Origin: Spirulinaceae cyanobacterium SM2_1_0
Lineage (GTDB): Bacteria; Cyanobacteriota; Cyanobacteriia; Cyanobacteriales; Spirulinaceae
Direction of reading: 5' to 3'
NCBI GenBank assembly: GCA_012031265.1
Contig: JAAUTY010000038.1
Coordinates: forward strand, 1-45,214
Length of the DNA: 45,214 nucleotides
The notes beneath the pieces were generated by a model, which did no database searches, was not told where the DNA came from, and saw only the letters and a program-made list of their open reading frames with translations. A program made the position numbers and the translations under genes. Positions 17,794 through 26,764 of the stretch are shown here, one piece after another; positions within the stretch are counted from its first letter, which is position 1, and every line of letters begins with the position of its first letter.

Positions 17794-20700
17794 TCAATCT
17801 TCGCGGCGACCCAGCAGCCAGTAGGTGTGCATTTTACCCTTACCCTTGATCCCGATCTCACCCCGTTCAGCAAAGGCGTAGTGATCACGCAGCCGCTCAT
17901 ACATGGCTGCCGTCACCTGAATTGCTTCGCCGGAGCCATGTGCCTCCATACGTGAGGCGACATTCACCGTATCGCCCCAGAGATCGTAGATGAACTTGCG
18001 AATGCCGATCACGCCAGCCACAACTGGGCCGATATTGATGCCGATCCGCAGGCGAAAGACTTCGCCATCATGACGGCAGAATTTGGTGACTTCGCGTTGC
18101 ATATCGAGTGCGAGATTGGCGATCGCCTCAGCATGGTCAGCCTTCGGCTCCGGCAGACCCCCCGCCACCATGTAAGCGTCACCAATGGTCTTAATCTTCT
18201 CCAACCCATACTGCTCGACCAGTTGGTCAAAGCTGGAGAAAATCTGGTTGAGCAAGTCTACCAACTCCGTCGGCGAAATCTGCGCTGAGAGCGAGGTGAA
18301 ATCCACGATGTCTGCAAACAGGATCGAGACCTCATCAAACCGCTCAGCGATCGCCTGCTCTTGGCGCTTGAGGCGTTCGGCGATCGTGCGCGGCAACACG
18401 TTGAGCAACAAACGTTCTGAGGTTTCCCGCTCGGCGCGCAGGGCATCCTCCGCTTGCTTGCGCTGGGTGATGTCGGCGACGGTGCCTTCGTAGAAGCGGG
18501 TGCGACCCTGAGCATCGCGCACGGCGCGCACATTCTCCGAAGTCCAGATAGCGCGCCCATCCTTGCGCCAGACGCGGGCTTGGAAGCCCGAGACGGCATC
18601 TTCTTGCTCCAAACGCCGCTGGAGCGAGACGCGCAGCTCTGGCTCGATGTAGAGTTGTGTGCCGGTATTGTCCACACTCGCGGCTAGATCCGCGAAGGAA
18701 TCGTAGCCGTACATTTTCACAAGGGCGGGGTTAGCACTCAAGAAGCGACCATCAACGGTGGTTTGGAAGATGCCCTCAGCCGCATTTTCAAAAATGCTGC
18801 GGTACTTCTCCTCGGCCTGTTGGAGGGCGTCGAGCACCCGACGGCGCTCGGTTACATTGCGGGCGACCCAGATGACGCGCTGATCAGGGAGTGGGGAAAT
18901 ACTCGCCGAGAACCAAGCGCGATCGCCCGTCACACCGCCATTGCTAATCGGCAAACTGTACTCGACATGAACCGTCTCTTGGCAGGCGATCGCCTGTTGA
19001 ATCGTCGCGAGGAATAGGTCAGCAATCTCCGGGGGCATGACATTGCGAACCGTGCGCCCGAGACGGGCTTGTTCAGGACTGTAGAGCAGCTCCGAATTGG
19101 TCGTGACCATCTTGATGTAGCGCCCCTCGCTGTCGAAGACGGTGATCACATCCGTCATGGCGGCGAATAGCGCCTTCATTTCCGCTTCCGAGTTGCGCAG
19201 GGCAGCTTCGGCGTGCTCGCGATCGCCGATCTCCATCAGCAGTTGCAAGTTCAACTGCTGCAACTCCGACGTGCGCTGTTGCACCCGCTCTTCCAGATTT
19301 TCATTGATGCGCTTCAGCGCGGCTTCAGCCCGCTTGCGCTCATTGATGTCCTCGACCGTGCCTTCAAAATACAGTAGCGTGCCCTGCTCATCGCGCACCG
19401 CCCGCGCATTCTCCGAAATCCAGATCGTCGTCCCATCTTGGCGGCGAATCTGCGACTCAAAGCCCACCACCGCGCCCTCTGTGGTCAGCAGACGGCGAAA
19501 CTCTTGGTAGCGTTCTGGCTGGGTATACCGGTGTTCATCAACATCAGTCAAGTCGGCCATCAGGGCGGCGGGTGACTCGTAGCCGTAGATGCGTGCTAGA
19601 GCGGGGTTGGCACTCAGATAGCGACCCTCGACCGAGATTTGGAAGATGCCCTCAACCGTATTTTCAAAAATTGCCCGATAGTTGTTCTCCGCCTCACGCA
19701 AGGCACGCAGGGCGCGCTGGCGAGCCGTGACATCGATGCCGACGACAAAGGCGGCTCGACCACCATCGTATTTCTGGGAGGCAATCAGATAGTTGCGTAC
19801 CTCGTTCTGAACGACTGCTTCCACCTCCCGAAAGTCATCGTCGGCCTCGCTGTCAAAGAAGTCACGGACAAATTGATTGAACTGGTCGCTGGCATCGAGA
19901 AAGCCGATGTCCCGTCCGACAAAATCTTCGGGTTCTAGCCCAAAGGTCGCGGCGAGATGGCGATTGACGCCCAGGTAGCAGAGGTCGGAGCTGATCCAAG
20001 AAACAATGCCAGGAACAGCATCGAGAATCGCTTGGAGCTGATCCTTGGAGCGAGCTAGCTCATCGAGGGCACGTTGGCGGTCGGTGACGTCAATGCCAAC
20101 TGTGAAGGCAGCCCGGCCCCGATCATATTTCTGCACCGCAATCAGATAGTTGCGGAGCTCGCCATCCACCAGCGTCTCGACCTCGCGGAAGCCATCAGCG
20201 ACAGGGCCGGAAAAAATCTCGCGCACGAATTGATTGAAATCTTGACTGGCTTGTAAGAAGCCAATGTCCTGGTTTACAAAGTCTTCGGGCTGTAAATTGA
20301 AGGTGGCGGCGAGCTGGCGGTTGGCTCCCATGTAGCGCAGATCGGCGCTGATCCAGGAGACGATGCCAGGCACTGCATCCAACACCGCCTGGAGTTGATC
20401 CTTGGAGCGCGCTAGCTCGTCAAGGGCTTGCTGGCGGGCCGTGATGTCGATGCCGATGATGAAGGCGGCTCTCCCAGCATCGTATTTCTGCGCTACGAGC
20501 AGAAATGTTCGCATTTCGCCATCGATGAGGTTGGCGATTTCGCAGGTGGTATCATCGCGATCGCCCGCAAACAGTTGGGTAATAAAGTCGGCAAATTCGA
20601 CGCTCGTGCCCAAGAAACCGATGTCCTGACCGACAAAATCAGCCGGTTGGAGATCAAAAAGACCGGCCAATTCTTCATTGACGCCGAGGTACGTCAGATC

Positions 20701-22026
20701 AGCGCTGATCCAAGAGACAATCCCCGGCACCGCCGACAAAATTGCCTCCAGCTGATCCTTCATGCCCCGCAGTGATACCTCTGCCTGCTGGCGCTCGACG
20801 ATTTCACCGATGAGCTGGTCGTTGGCGCTGGCAAGGGCGGTGGTTCGCTCAGCAAACCGGGCTTCGAGATCGTAGAGACGCTGTTCGAGTTGATGATTCT
20901 GGCAGCGGGTCTCATTGATTTCCTGGCGGGCGAGGGCAAGCTCAGCGACCGATTCTGGTTGCTGGCAGCCGAGCCAGGGCAAGGGTTTGAGCGGGCGGCG
21001 ACTGTACCAGACGAGTTCCGGTGGTGACGCGGCAGTCTGGTGCAGAATGTAGGCGGGGCGGCTGAGAAACTGATTGGGCTCGAGCTGTACCAGGCCGCTG
21101 GGGGCGCGGCCGTGCAGCCCGAGGGCGGCGGTGCGAACACGATCGCTAGCAAAGGTTCCCGCTAATTCTACAGCCTGTGCCCAGAGGTGGAGCTGTGTAT
21201 AAGCAGCCTCGATCGTGCTATCGCCCGTCGCTCCGAAGCGCTCCGCAAAGGCGGCATGACCGTAGTGGCTGACGTTGGGGTAGCTGTGCGTCAGTTGGTA
21301 ATGCCCCGCTGCTTCCGGCGCTTGCCCGGCTGCGCCCGTCGGGAGTAAGGCTAGAATCGGCAACGTCGCGGGGTCAAGGCCGAGCTGACGGCTACCCGTG
21401 TAGAAATCGTGGGGTGGCTGGGCGATCGCACTGACAATCACCTGTGCCCCGGTCGCTTGTGCCTGCTGGAGTGCGGGCGTGAAGTCTGAGGTGGTTGCGG
21501 GTAAATATGCGGCACCGAACCAGGATTCAGCCGGAACCTGGGCTTGGAGGAGGTCGCCCAAAGCGTACCCGAGCGGTGTATCAACAGCCAGGTAATAGAG
21601 TCGCGTCCGACCCGTCTGTTGTAACCAAGTCAAAGCAGGTTCGACCCATTGATTGGGGCAAACCCCGGTATGCAGGTAAGTGGAAGCACCCCCATCAGGC
21701 AGAGCGGGTAAGGGGCACCAGAGGAGGGGATCGCCTGTCGCTTGGAGTACCCGCAGCGATGGGTGCTCAGCCGCCGCGCGATCGCCCACCAGCACGGCAG
21801 GACGCTCATCCGCAAGCCAAGTCTTGATTTGCTGGCGGGCCTCTGGGCGTGTCGCTGTGGTCGCGTCGAAGATCTGTGGCTCGAGCAGCCGACCGAGGAC
21901 ACCCCCAGCGGCATTGATGGCGGCGATCGCCAACTGCGTCGCCTCGACCAAGAGCGCTGCCTGGTCAGCCGCTAGTGCGCCGCCACTGTAAACTATGCCA
22001 ACGCGCGCCATTGCGGGCTTCGACAT
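17794..22026 (-). CDS. Soluble adenylate cyclase with binding-protein-like domain and six PAS-like domains
   Basis: 1410 residues from the chosen start. Residues about 5-345 resemble a branched-chain amino acid/urea type periplasmic binding protein (VGIVYSGG near the start), but no signal peptide or transmembrane segment exists. A coiled coil (about 360-420) leads to three highly similar PAS-like repeats (about 420-540, 541-660, 661-780, each with AVPGIVSWIS and DIGFL). PAS4 is at about 780-905, a coiled coil at 905-945, PAS5 at 945-1065 and PAS6 at 1070-1195. The class III cyclase domain is at about 1205-1410. Metal-binding Asp1239 and Asp1283, adenine-selecting Lys1279 and Asp1348, and Asn1355/Arg1359 are all present, so it should make cAMP. 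The ATG at 22026 has a strong AGGAGGAG upstream (spacing 8-9); the ATG at 22137 has none. It probably integrates ligand and redox or light inputs. Confidence 0.9.
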   Translation of the reverse strand: MSKPAMARVGIVYSGGALAADQAALLVEATQLAIAAINAAGGVLGRLLEPQIFDATTATRPEARQQIKTWLADERPAVLVGDRAAAEHPSLRVLQATGDPLLWCPLPALPDGGASTYLHTGVCPNQWVEPALTWLQQTGRTRLYYLAVDTPLGYALGDLLQAQVPAESWFGAAYLPATTSDFTPALQQAQATGAQVIVSAIAQPPHDFYTGSRQLGLDPATLPILALLPTGAAGQAPEAAGHYQLTHSYPNVSHYGHAAFAERFGATGDSTIEAAYTQLHLWAQAVELAGTFASDRVRTAALGLHGRAPSGLVQLEPNQFLSRPAYILHQTAASPPELVWYSRRPLKPLPWLGCQQPESVAELALARQEINETRCQNHQLEQRLYDLEARFAERTTALASANDQLIGEIVERQQAEVSLRGMKDQLEAILSAVPGIVSWISADLTYLGVNEELAGLFDLQPADFVGQDIGFLGTSVEFADFITQLFAGDRDDTTCEIANLIDGEMRTFLLVAQKYDAGRAAFIIGIDITARQQALDELARSKDQLQAVLDAVPGIVSWISADLRYMGANRQLAATFNLQPEDFVNQDIGFLQASQDFNQFVREIFSGPVADGFREVETLVDGELRNYLIAVQKYDRGRAAFTVGIDVTDRQRALDELARSKDQLQAILDAVPGIVSWISSDLCYLGVNRHLAATFGLEPEDFVGRDIGFLDASDQFNQFVRDFFDSEADDDFREVEAVVQNEVRNYLIASQKYDGGRAAFVVGIDVTARQRALRALREAENNYRAIFENTVEGIFQISVEGRYLSANPALARIYGYESPAALMADLTDVDEHRYTQPERYQEFRRLLTTEGAVVGFESQIRRQDGTTIWISENARAVRDEQGTLLYFEGTVEDINERKRAEAALKRINENLEERVQQRTSELQQLNLQLLMEIGDREHAEAALRNSEAEMKALFAAMTDVITVFDSEGRYIKMVTTNSELLYSPEQARLGRTVRNVMPPEIADLFLATIQQAIACQETVHVEYSLPISNGGVTGDRAWFSASISPLPDQRVIWVARNVTERRRVLDALQQAEEKYRSIFENAAEGIFQTTVDGRFLSANPALVKMYGYDSFADLAASVDNTGTQLYIEPELRVSLQRRLEQEDAVSGFQARVWRKDGRAIWTSENVRAVRDAQGRTRFYEGTVADITQRKQAEDALRAERETSERLLLNVLPRTIAERLKRQEQAIAERFDEVSILFADIVDFTSLSAQISPTELVDLLNQIFSSFDQLVEQYGLEKIKTIGDAYMVAGGLPEPKADHAEAIANLALDMQREVTKFCRHDGEVFRLRIGINIGPVVAGVIGIRKFIYDLWGDTVNVASRMEAHGSGEAIQVTAAMYERLRDHYAFAERGEIGIKGKGKMHTYWLLGRRED

Positions 22027-22143
22027 CGAAGTTGCTCCTCCTGTTGCGGCTAGACCATCAGACAGGAGAGCCTCAGCCTGCTTGTGCTGGAGGGCAGCCA
22101 GCGGCTGGATGGGAGTAGATAGAGACGTGCTTGCCATGAGCAG

Positions 22144-22260
22144 CTTAAGCCAGGTTGCATCAGAAAATTGTTCCTGAAGATAGATCTACAGCGCCTCAAC
22201 GTCGTCATCCGACTAATTCGGCAACCGTAGAATAAAAAAACCTGATGCACCTGGCTTAAG
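22144..22260. repeat. 117-bp element bounded by 19-20 bp inverted repeats
   Basis: CTTAAGCCAGGTTGCATCAG (22144-22163) is the reverse complement of 22242-22260 except for one missing base. The 78 bases between are AT-richer than the surroundings and noncoding. It lies in the 5' leader of the adenylate cyclase gene. The form fits a miniature inverted-repeat transposable element; no clear target duplication is seen. It could instead be a long regulatory hairpin. Confidence 0.7.
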
Positions 22261-22410
22261 TGAGTGCTCGCCGCCGCTTAACGGCGACACACTCCTTGCG
22301 ATCACTACCGATGATCAGCGACCGCGATTTCATTCATCATACCCTGGCAGCAAGGCTGAATTGGTATCTGAGGATGCAGTGATGAAGACCAGCAAGACAA
22401 CACAGAACCA

Positions 22411-22428
22411 CCCCTCAAACTGAAGGGG
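22411..22428 (-). terminator. Possible hairpin terminator after the glutamine amidotransferase gene
   Basis: CCCCT (22411-22415) and AGGGG (22424-22428) form a short stem about 70 bases past the stop of the minus-strand gene. The following transcript is only moderately U-rich. A second stem (CGCCG/CGGCG inside GAGTG/CACTC) lies at about 22262-22296. Confidence 0.3.
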
Positions 22429-22499
22429 CAGATTGCAGGAGCATTCTAGGGCATTTTCAAGGCGGCAAGACCAGGCAGTTTGACTTGCCACCACCCGCG

Positions 22500-23195
22500 C
22501 TAAGCCGCTAGCCAGCGGTCAAGAAAACGATTCGTCCAAGCACGTCCCGAACGATGGTGGTTGGCATAGTGACGGAACAGATCCTCGCGTGGCTGTGCGC
22601 CAGGCCAGCGCAGAGCTTCGGCAGCAACCGTCGTCCAGCGTTCGAGAATCGCAACGGTCACTTCAGGATGGAATTGTAAACCGACGGTGCGATCGCCATA
22701 CTGGAAAGCTTGATTCAAAAAGGTCTCACCCGCCGCCAGTTGCACCGCCCCAACCGGTAACTCAAATCCTTCCTTGTGCCACTGAAAGACTGCGTGGGGT
22801 GGTTCAGCCTCAGCGCGCGCATCGAACCGCACCGGGAAGTAGCCAATCTCCGTCATCCCCTCCGGATGCGGTGCCACGCGCGCCCCCAGCACCCGCGCCA
22901 ACAACTGTGCGCCCAGACAAATCCCCAGAAATGGTCGCTCAGCCGCCAGCACCCGAGGAATCCAAGCCAGTTCCGCCCGGATAAAGTCGAGATGCTCGTC
23001 ATTAGAACTCATCGGCCCGCCAAAGACGACCACGCCAGCGTAGGGATGCAGGTCAGTCGGCAGCGGGTCACCGATGGCCGGACAGCGTGTTTCCAGCCCC
23101 AGGCCCTTTGCCCGCAATAATTCACCCACTTGACCGGGATCGGAGGTTGCTTGATGGGTGATCAATAGAACCAGCGGACGAACAGAATGATCCAT
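22500..23195 (-). CDS. Class I glutamine amidotransferase (GMP synthase-like)
   Basis: 231 residues from an ATG at 23195 (a TTG-started extension to 23210 is unlikely). The catalytic triad of class I glutamine amidotransferases is visible: nucleophile Cys93 in GICLGAQLLA, His176 and Glu178 in QFHPEV. FGGPMSSND near 58-66 forms the oxyanion region. There is no synthetase domain, so it belongs to the stand-alone group related to GuaA-type domains and gamma-glutamyl hydrolases or transferases. Substrate unknown. No operon partner: it is separated from the cyclase by about 470 bp and from the sugar kinase by about 330 bp. Confidence 0.92.
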   Translation of the reverse strand: MDHSVRPLVLLITHQATSDPGQVGELLRAKGLGLETRCPAIGDPLPTDLHPYAGVVVFGGPMSSNDEHLDFIRAELAWIPRVLAAERPFLGICLGAQLLARVLGARVAPHPEGMTEIGYFPVRFDARAEAEPPHAVFQWHKEGFELPVGAVQLAAGETFLNQAFQYGDRTVGLQFHPEVTVAILERWTTVAAEALRWPGAQPREDLFRHYANHHRSGRAWTNRFLDRWLAA

Positions 23196-23528
23196 GACGG
23201 CGGCAGACAAGGCTGAGATAAAAATTTGACGCCTTCTAGCCTAGCGGAATCACTGAACGCATTCCGTATAAATAGTCGCGATCAAGGGTCGCGATCACCC
23301 AACCCGGCGACCTCCCTCCTCTGGCAAACTTGGCGCGGGTTAGTGTGGCGGCCTTCAACGCACCAGGCTCGCTCAAACCAGGACAGCGCCGACTCGGTCT
23401 AGCTCATGCGTGAGCCGTCAGGGCAATATTTCAGACGTAAAAATCACGGTTTACACGACCCGAAAAGTTTGCATCGCCAGATTTGATTTACAGGAAATCT
23501 TAAGCCTGAAATTTGTTTTGACAGAGCG
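23196..23528. other. Intergenic region upstream of the amidotransferase gene
   Basis: No gene is seen. CGGAAT (23245-23250) and ATTCCG (23261-23266) form a spaced inverted repeat, followed by TATAAATA, and a direct repeat of GTCGCGATCA lies at about 23275-23300. These may be operator or promoter elements, but the support is weak. Confidence 0.3.
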
Positions 23529-24833
23529 CTAGCAGCGGCTCATGGGTACCGCCCGTTGAGCAAGCAAGGCGCTGCCATAGGCTGCTTGGGTCTGCGGTGA
23601 AATCGCGACCGGGACGCCGAGATGACGCTGACGAATCGCCATCCATTGCGGATTTTGCGCGCCGCCGCCAGCAGTGTAGACCTGGCACAGGGGGGTTGCC
23701 CCCAGAGCTTGTAGGCGCGCGTAGCCCTGGGCCTCGAGGCGAGCCATACTTTCTAGCAAGCCGTGTAAAAAGGCGGCGGGATCATCGGGGCGCGGCTCGA
23801 GCTGCGGCAGCAGTTCTGGGTCATTGACCGGGAAGCGATCGCCCGGTCGCAGCAGCGGATAGTAGGACAGCGGGCTAGCCTGTGTCGGGTCGATTTGCTG
23901 GCTCAAGGACACCAGTTCCGCCGGATCGAAGAAATGCTGCAACACCGCGCCGCCGCTATTCGACGCGCCGCCGGTCAACCAGAGATCACCGAGGCGATGG
24001 CTGTAGATGCCAGCGCTGGCGTCTTCGACCCGCACGCGACTGAGTAATTTCAACACTAAGGTTGAGCCTAGCGATGTGACCGCTGTGCCGGGAGTCGTTG
24101 TGCCGCTGGCTAAGAAGGCGGCAATACTGTCCGTTGTACCCGTGCAGACTTGGCAGGTGGCAGGGAGGGCGAACTGGGCGGCGATCGCCGCCGTCACTGG
24201 CGCAACCACAGCCCCCGGTGCCAGAATCCGAGGCAACCAAGCGCGCGTCGTGGCCGGCAGGGACGCGAGCAGCCAATCGGGGTAACACAGACGCTCGACA
24301 TCGTAGCCGAGCTTGAGCGCATTGTGGTAATCGCTGATCCCTAGCTGACCATGGAGATGATAGGCTAACCAGTCAGATTGGTGTAGGAAATGAGCCGCCT
24401 GCTTTGCCTCGGGCTGCTGTTGAAACCAGAGTAGTTTCGCCAAGCTCCCCGTGGCGCTGCGGGCAACGCTCGACGCGGGGAGGTCGGATCGCCAGTCTGC
24501 GAGTGCTGCGGCGCCGCGCCCATCGTTGTAGAGTAAGGGTGTGCTGAGGGGTTGGCCGGTGTGATCGCAGAGCAGCACCGTGGCTGAGGTGCCATCAATG
24601 GCGATCGCCCGTAAGTTCTGTCGAAGCGATCGAGGCAATTGTGCGAGGAGTTCGTAGAGTGCATCGCGCCAGAGTTGAGTCAGTGGCTCAGGACGACCCG
24701 ATGTGACCCAAGCTTGGTTGACCGTCGCTTGAGGCTCGCCGTTGGCGTCAATGGCGATCGCCCGTGCCCCCGATGTCCCAAAATCAATGCCGAGCCACAA
24801 GTTGACGTCAGTTGACGATTGTAAAACTGCCAT
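23529..24833 (-). CDS. FGGY-family sugar kinase resembling Synechococcus D-ribulose kinase
   Basis: 434 residues. The N-terminal ATPase motif GIDFGTSGARA (Asp17), the middle AIDGTSATVLLCD, the C-terminal GTTDSIAAFLASG and TSLGSTLVLKLLS, and the adenosine motif TAGGGAQNP define an FGGY carbohydrate kinase. From memory these blocks match the plant/cyanobacterial putative sugar kinase group (SePSK of S. elongatus, described as a D-ribulose kinase) much better than long xylulokinases, and the short length agrees. It would phosphorylate a ketopentose for entry into the pentose phosphate or Calvin cycle pools. It is transcribed divergently from the cNMP-sensing histidine kinase, with only about 60 bp between start codons. 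Confidence 0.88.
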   Translation of the reverse strand: MAVLQSSTDVNLWLGIDFGTSGARAIAIDANGEPQATVNQAWVTSGRPEPLTQLWRDALYELLAQLPRSLRQNLRAIAIDGTSATVLLCDHTGQPLSTPLLYNDGRGAAALADWRSDLPASSVARSATGSLAKLLWFQQQPEAKQAAHFLHQSDWLAYHLHGQLGISDYHNALKLGYDVERLCYPDWLLASLPATTRAWLPRILAPGAVVAPVTAAIAAQFALPATCQVCTGTTDSIAAFLASGTTTPGTAVTSLGSTLVLKLLSRVRVEDASAGIYSHRLGDLWLTGGASNSGGAVLQHFFDPAELVSLSQQIDPTQASPLSYYPLLRPGDRFPVNDPELLPQLEPRPDDPAAFLHGLLESMARLEAQGYARLQALGATPLCQVYTAGGGAQNPQWMAIRQRHLGVPVAISPQTQAAYGSALLAQRAVPMSRC

Positions 24834-24895
24834 TCTTCTCGCCTCAGTACTTAGGTGAATACCGGGTTTCGCCCCCCATCGCTATTAACTAAGAT

Positions 24896-26026
24896 ATGAT
24901 TGGATCGCTTGCCAGACCCACCCCGCCGCGTTCGCCCATGGACATCCAGGCTCACCAATTCATCGCTTTTTTTGAGGCTGAGCAGGCTCAGCAACTGTGT
25001 GAAATTGCTACGCTCGTAGAATTTTCCGATCGGGCAATTATTTTTGAAGAAGGTGAAATCCCGGACTTTCTTTATCTTGTCCTCAACGGTCAAGTGTTGT
25101 TTCGCAAGCGCATTACTGATCAACACTACCAAGTCGTGGCTCGCGCCATTCCGGACGACTTTTTCGGCGAATTTGGCATCCTCGACGGTCAGCCGCGTAG
25201 TGCCCAAGCCCTTGTTTGCGAAGGAGCCACGCTCGCGAAAATTCCCCGCCGCGTCTTAGTCGAAATTCTCAACAACACCAGAAGCAGTGCCATTCTCAAG
25301 CTCTTTCGCTACGTCATTCAGCGCTTGCGGGTTACAACCGAGGACTACGTTCGCCAAATTGCCCACAAAGACAAAATGGTCTTGGTCGGCGAGATGGTTA
25401 ATACGATTATTCACGACCTCAAAAGCCCCTTGAGCGGCATCCAATTGGCCAGCGGGATGGTCAAGGAGATGCACATTGATGAGGAAACGGTTGAGTGGTG
25501 TGATCTGATTCAAATCCAGGCGCATCGGATGACGGCGATGGCCGAAGAATTACTGGAATTTGCTCGCGGTAGTGCCGCGCTCGAAAAGCGACCGATTGTC
25601 CTCGCCGATCTATTCCGGCGCTTTGAAAAACTCAACCGGATTTATCTCAGTCAAGAGAATATTGCCCTCAAAATCGATTGTCCCGATGACTTGGTGATTA
25701 ATGCCGATGAAAATAAATTGATGCGGGTTATTCAAAACTTAGTCGTGAATGCGGTTGAAGCCTTCAATAGCCACGAAGGTCGTATTGAGATCACGGCGCT
25801 GCAACAGGGCGATCGCGTCAAAATCCGCCTGCAAGATAACGGCCCTGGCATCCCCTGCGAGATCCGTGAGACCTTTTTTGAGTCCTTCGTCACTCACGGC
25901 AAGAAGAGTGGTACCGGTCTCGGCACGGCGATCGCCAAGTCCGTCATCGACGCCCACCGAGGCGAAATCTACTTTGAAACGGCTGATGGCGTCGGTACGA
26001 CCTTCTTTATTAGCTTGCCACTTTAG
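24896..26026 (+). CDS. Soluble histidine kinase with cyclic-nucleotide-binding sensor domain
   Basis: 376 residues without a membrane segment. The N-terminal CRP-like domain (about 20-135) contains the phosphate-binding cassette FGEFGILDGQPRSAQ with Glu92, Arg101 and Ser102, as in proteins that bind cAMP or cGMP. A helix leads to the histidine kinase core: H-box IIHDLKSPLSG (His173), N-box NLVVNAVEAF, G1 DNGPGIP and G2 GTGLGTAIAKS, all intact. No receiver domain or cognate regulator is adjacent. The ATG at 24938 (MDIQAH) is a plausible alternative start because residues 1-14 look unstructured and TAAGAT just before 24896 resembles a -10 box. Its sensor type and closeness to an adenylate cyclase suggest a cAMP-controlled phosphorelay; that link is inference. 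Confidence 0.92.
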   Translation: MIGSLARPTPPRSPMDIQAHQFIAFFEAEQAQQLCEIATLVEFSDRAIIFEEGEIPDFLYLVLNGQVLFRKRITDQHYQVVARAIPDDFFGEFGILDGQPRSAQALVCEGATLAKIPRRVLVEILNNTRSSAILKLFRYVIQRLRVTTEDYVRQIAHKDKMVLVGEMVNTIIHDLKSPLSGIQLASGMVKEMHIDEETVEWCDLIQIQAHRMTAMAEELLEFARGSAALEKRPIVLADLFRRFEKLNRIYLSQENIALKIDCPDDLVINADENKLMRVIQNLVVNAVEAFNSHEGRIEITALQQGDRVKIRLQDNGPGIPCEIRETFFESFVTHGKKSGTGLGTAIAKSVIDAHRGEIYFETADGVGTTFFISLPL

Positions 26027-26110
26027 CCGTTGCGAATCTAGCGTACTACGCCAAAGGATAGAGACATCGCAACGGACTGACCCCTGATTCCTGACAGTTG
26101 AGAGAGGCGC

Positions 26111-26125
26111 AATCCCAGCGGGATT
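26111..26125. promoter_or_regulatory. Inverted repeat AATCCC-N3-GGGATT upstream of dpsA
   Basis: A perfect 6-bp inverted repeat with a 3-base spacer lies 44 bases before the dpsA start. It may be an operator or a leader hairpin. No known cyanobacterial regulator site is recognised in it. Confidence 0.35.
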
Positions 26126-26168
26126 TGGTGCAATAGGAACTGAAGTCAGTCACGGAGGTTCGCAATTT

Positions 26169-26714
26169 ATGCGTAACCTAAACATAGGTTTATCTGAAGA
26201 ACAGCGTCAGGGTGTGATCAATATTTTGAATGCTGATCTTGCCGATTTCTATCTACTTTTAATCAAAACCAAAAAGTACCACTGGGACGTGGTCGGGCCG
26301 CAGTTCCGCTCGCTACATGAACTGTGGGAAGAGCATTACGAAGCACTCACCGTCAACATTGACGAGACAGCCGAGCGAGTGCGTGCCCTGGGCGGTTATC
26401 CCGTCGGCACGGCGGCTGGTTTTCTAGAACTCACCTCCCTGCGTGAGCACCCCGGCGACTTGCCGAGCGCTTATGCAATGGTTGACCGCTTAGTTGTCGA
26501 TCACGAGCAAGTCATTCGCAACCTGCGCGAGGGCATCGACCGCGTCGAAGCAGAGTTCAAGGACAAAGGTACTGCCGATTTCTTGACCGGTCTGATGGAG
26601 CAGCATGAAGAGATGGCTTGGATGCTGCGCTCCTTCCTAGCCGGTACCGGTGTTGCTGGCAGTCCCGAACAGCGCGAAGTCCAGTCGGAGACGCTCGCTA
26701 GCACGACTCGCTAA
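26169..26714 (+). CDS. dpsA: DpsA, DNA-protecting ferritin-like protein
   Basis: 181 residues, as usual for cyanobacterial DpsA. Dps dodecamers oxidise and store iron using peroxide and protect DNA. The intersubunit ferroxidase ligands are in the right order and spacing: His38 (KKYHWDVVG), His50, Asp65 and Glu69 (NIDETAER), matching the 12-15-4 spacing known for Dps. The C-terminal helix contains EMAWMLRSFL. The ATG at 26169 follows a GGAGG at about 10 bases. It heads a likely three-gene stress cluster with the ChaB-domain gene 50 bp downstream and a group 2 sigma factor beyond. Confidence 0.96.
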   Translation: MRNLNIGLSEEQRQGVINILNADLADFYLLLIKTKKYHWDVVGPQFRSLHELWEEHYEALTVNIDETAERVRALGGYPVGTAAGFLELTSLREHPGDLPSAYAMVDRLVVDHEQVIRNLREGIDRVEAEFKDKGTADFLTGLMEQHEEMAWMLRSFLAGTGVAGSPEQREVQSETLASTTR

Positions 26715-26764
26715 CCGCCATCCCCTGATTATGATTGGCAATTTAGCAAGGAATAAACTCTCAC

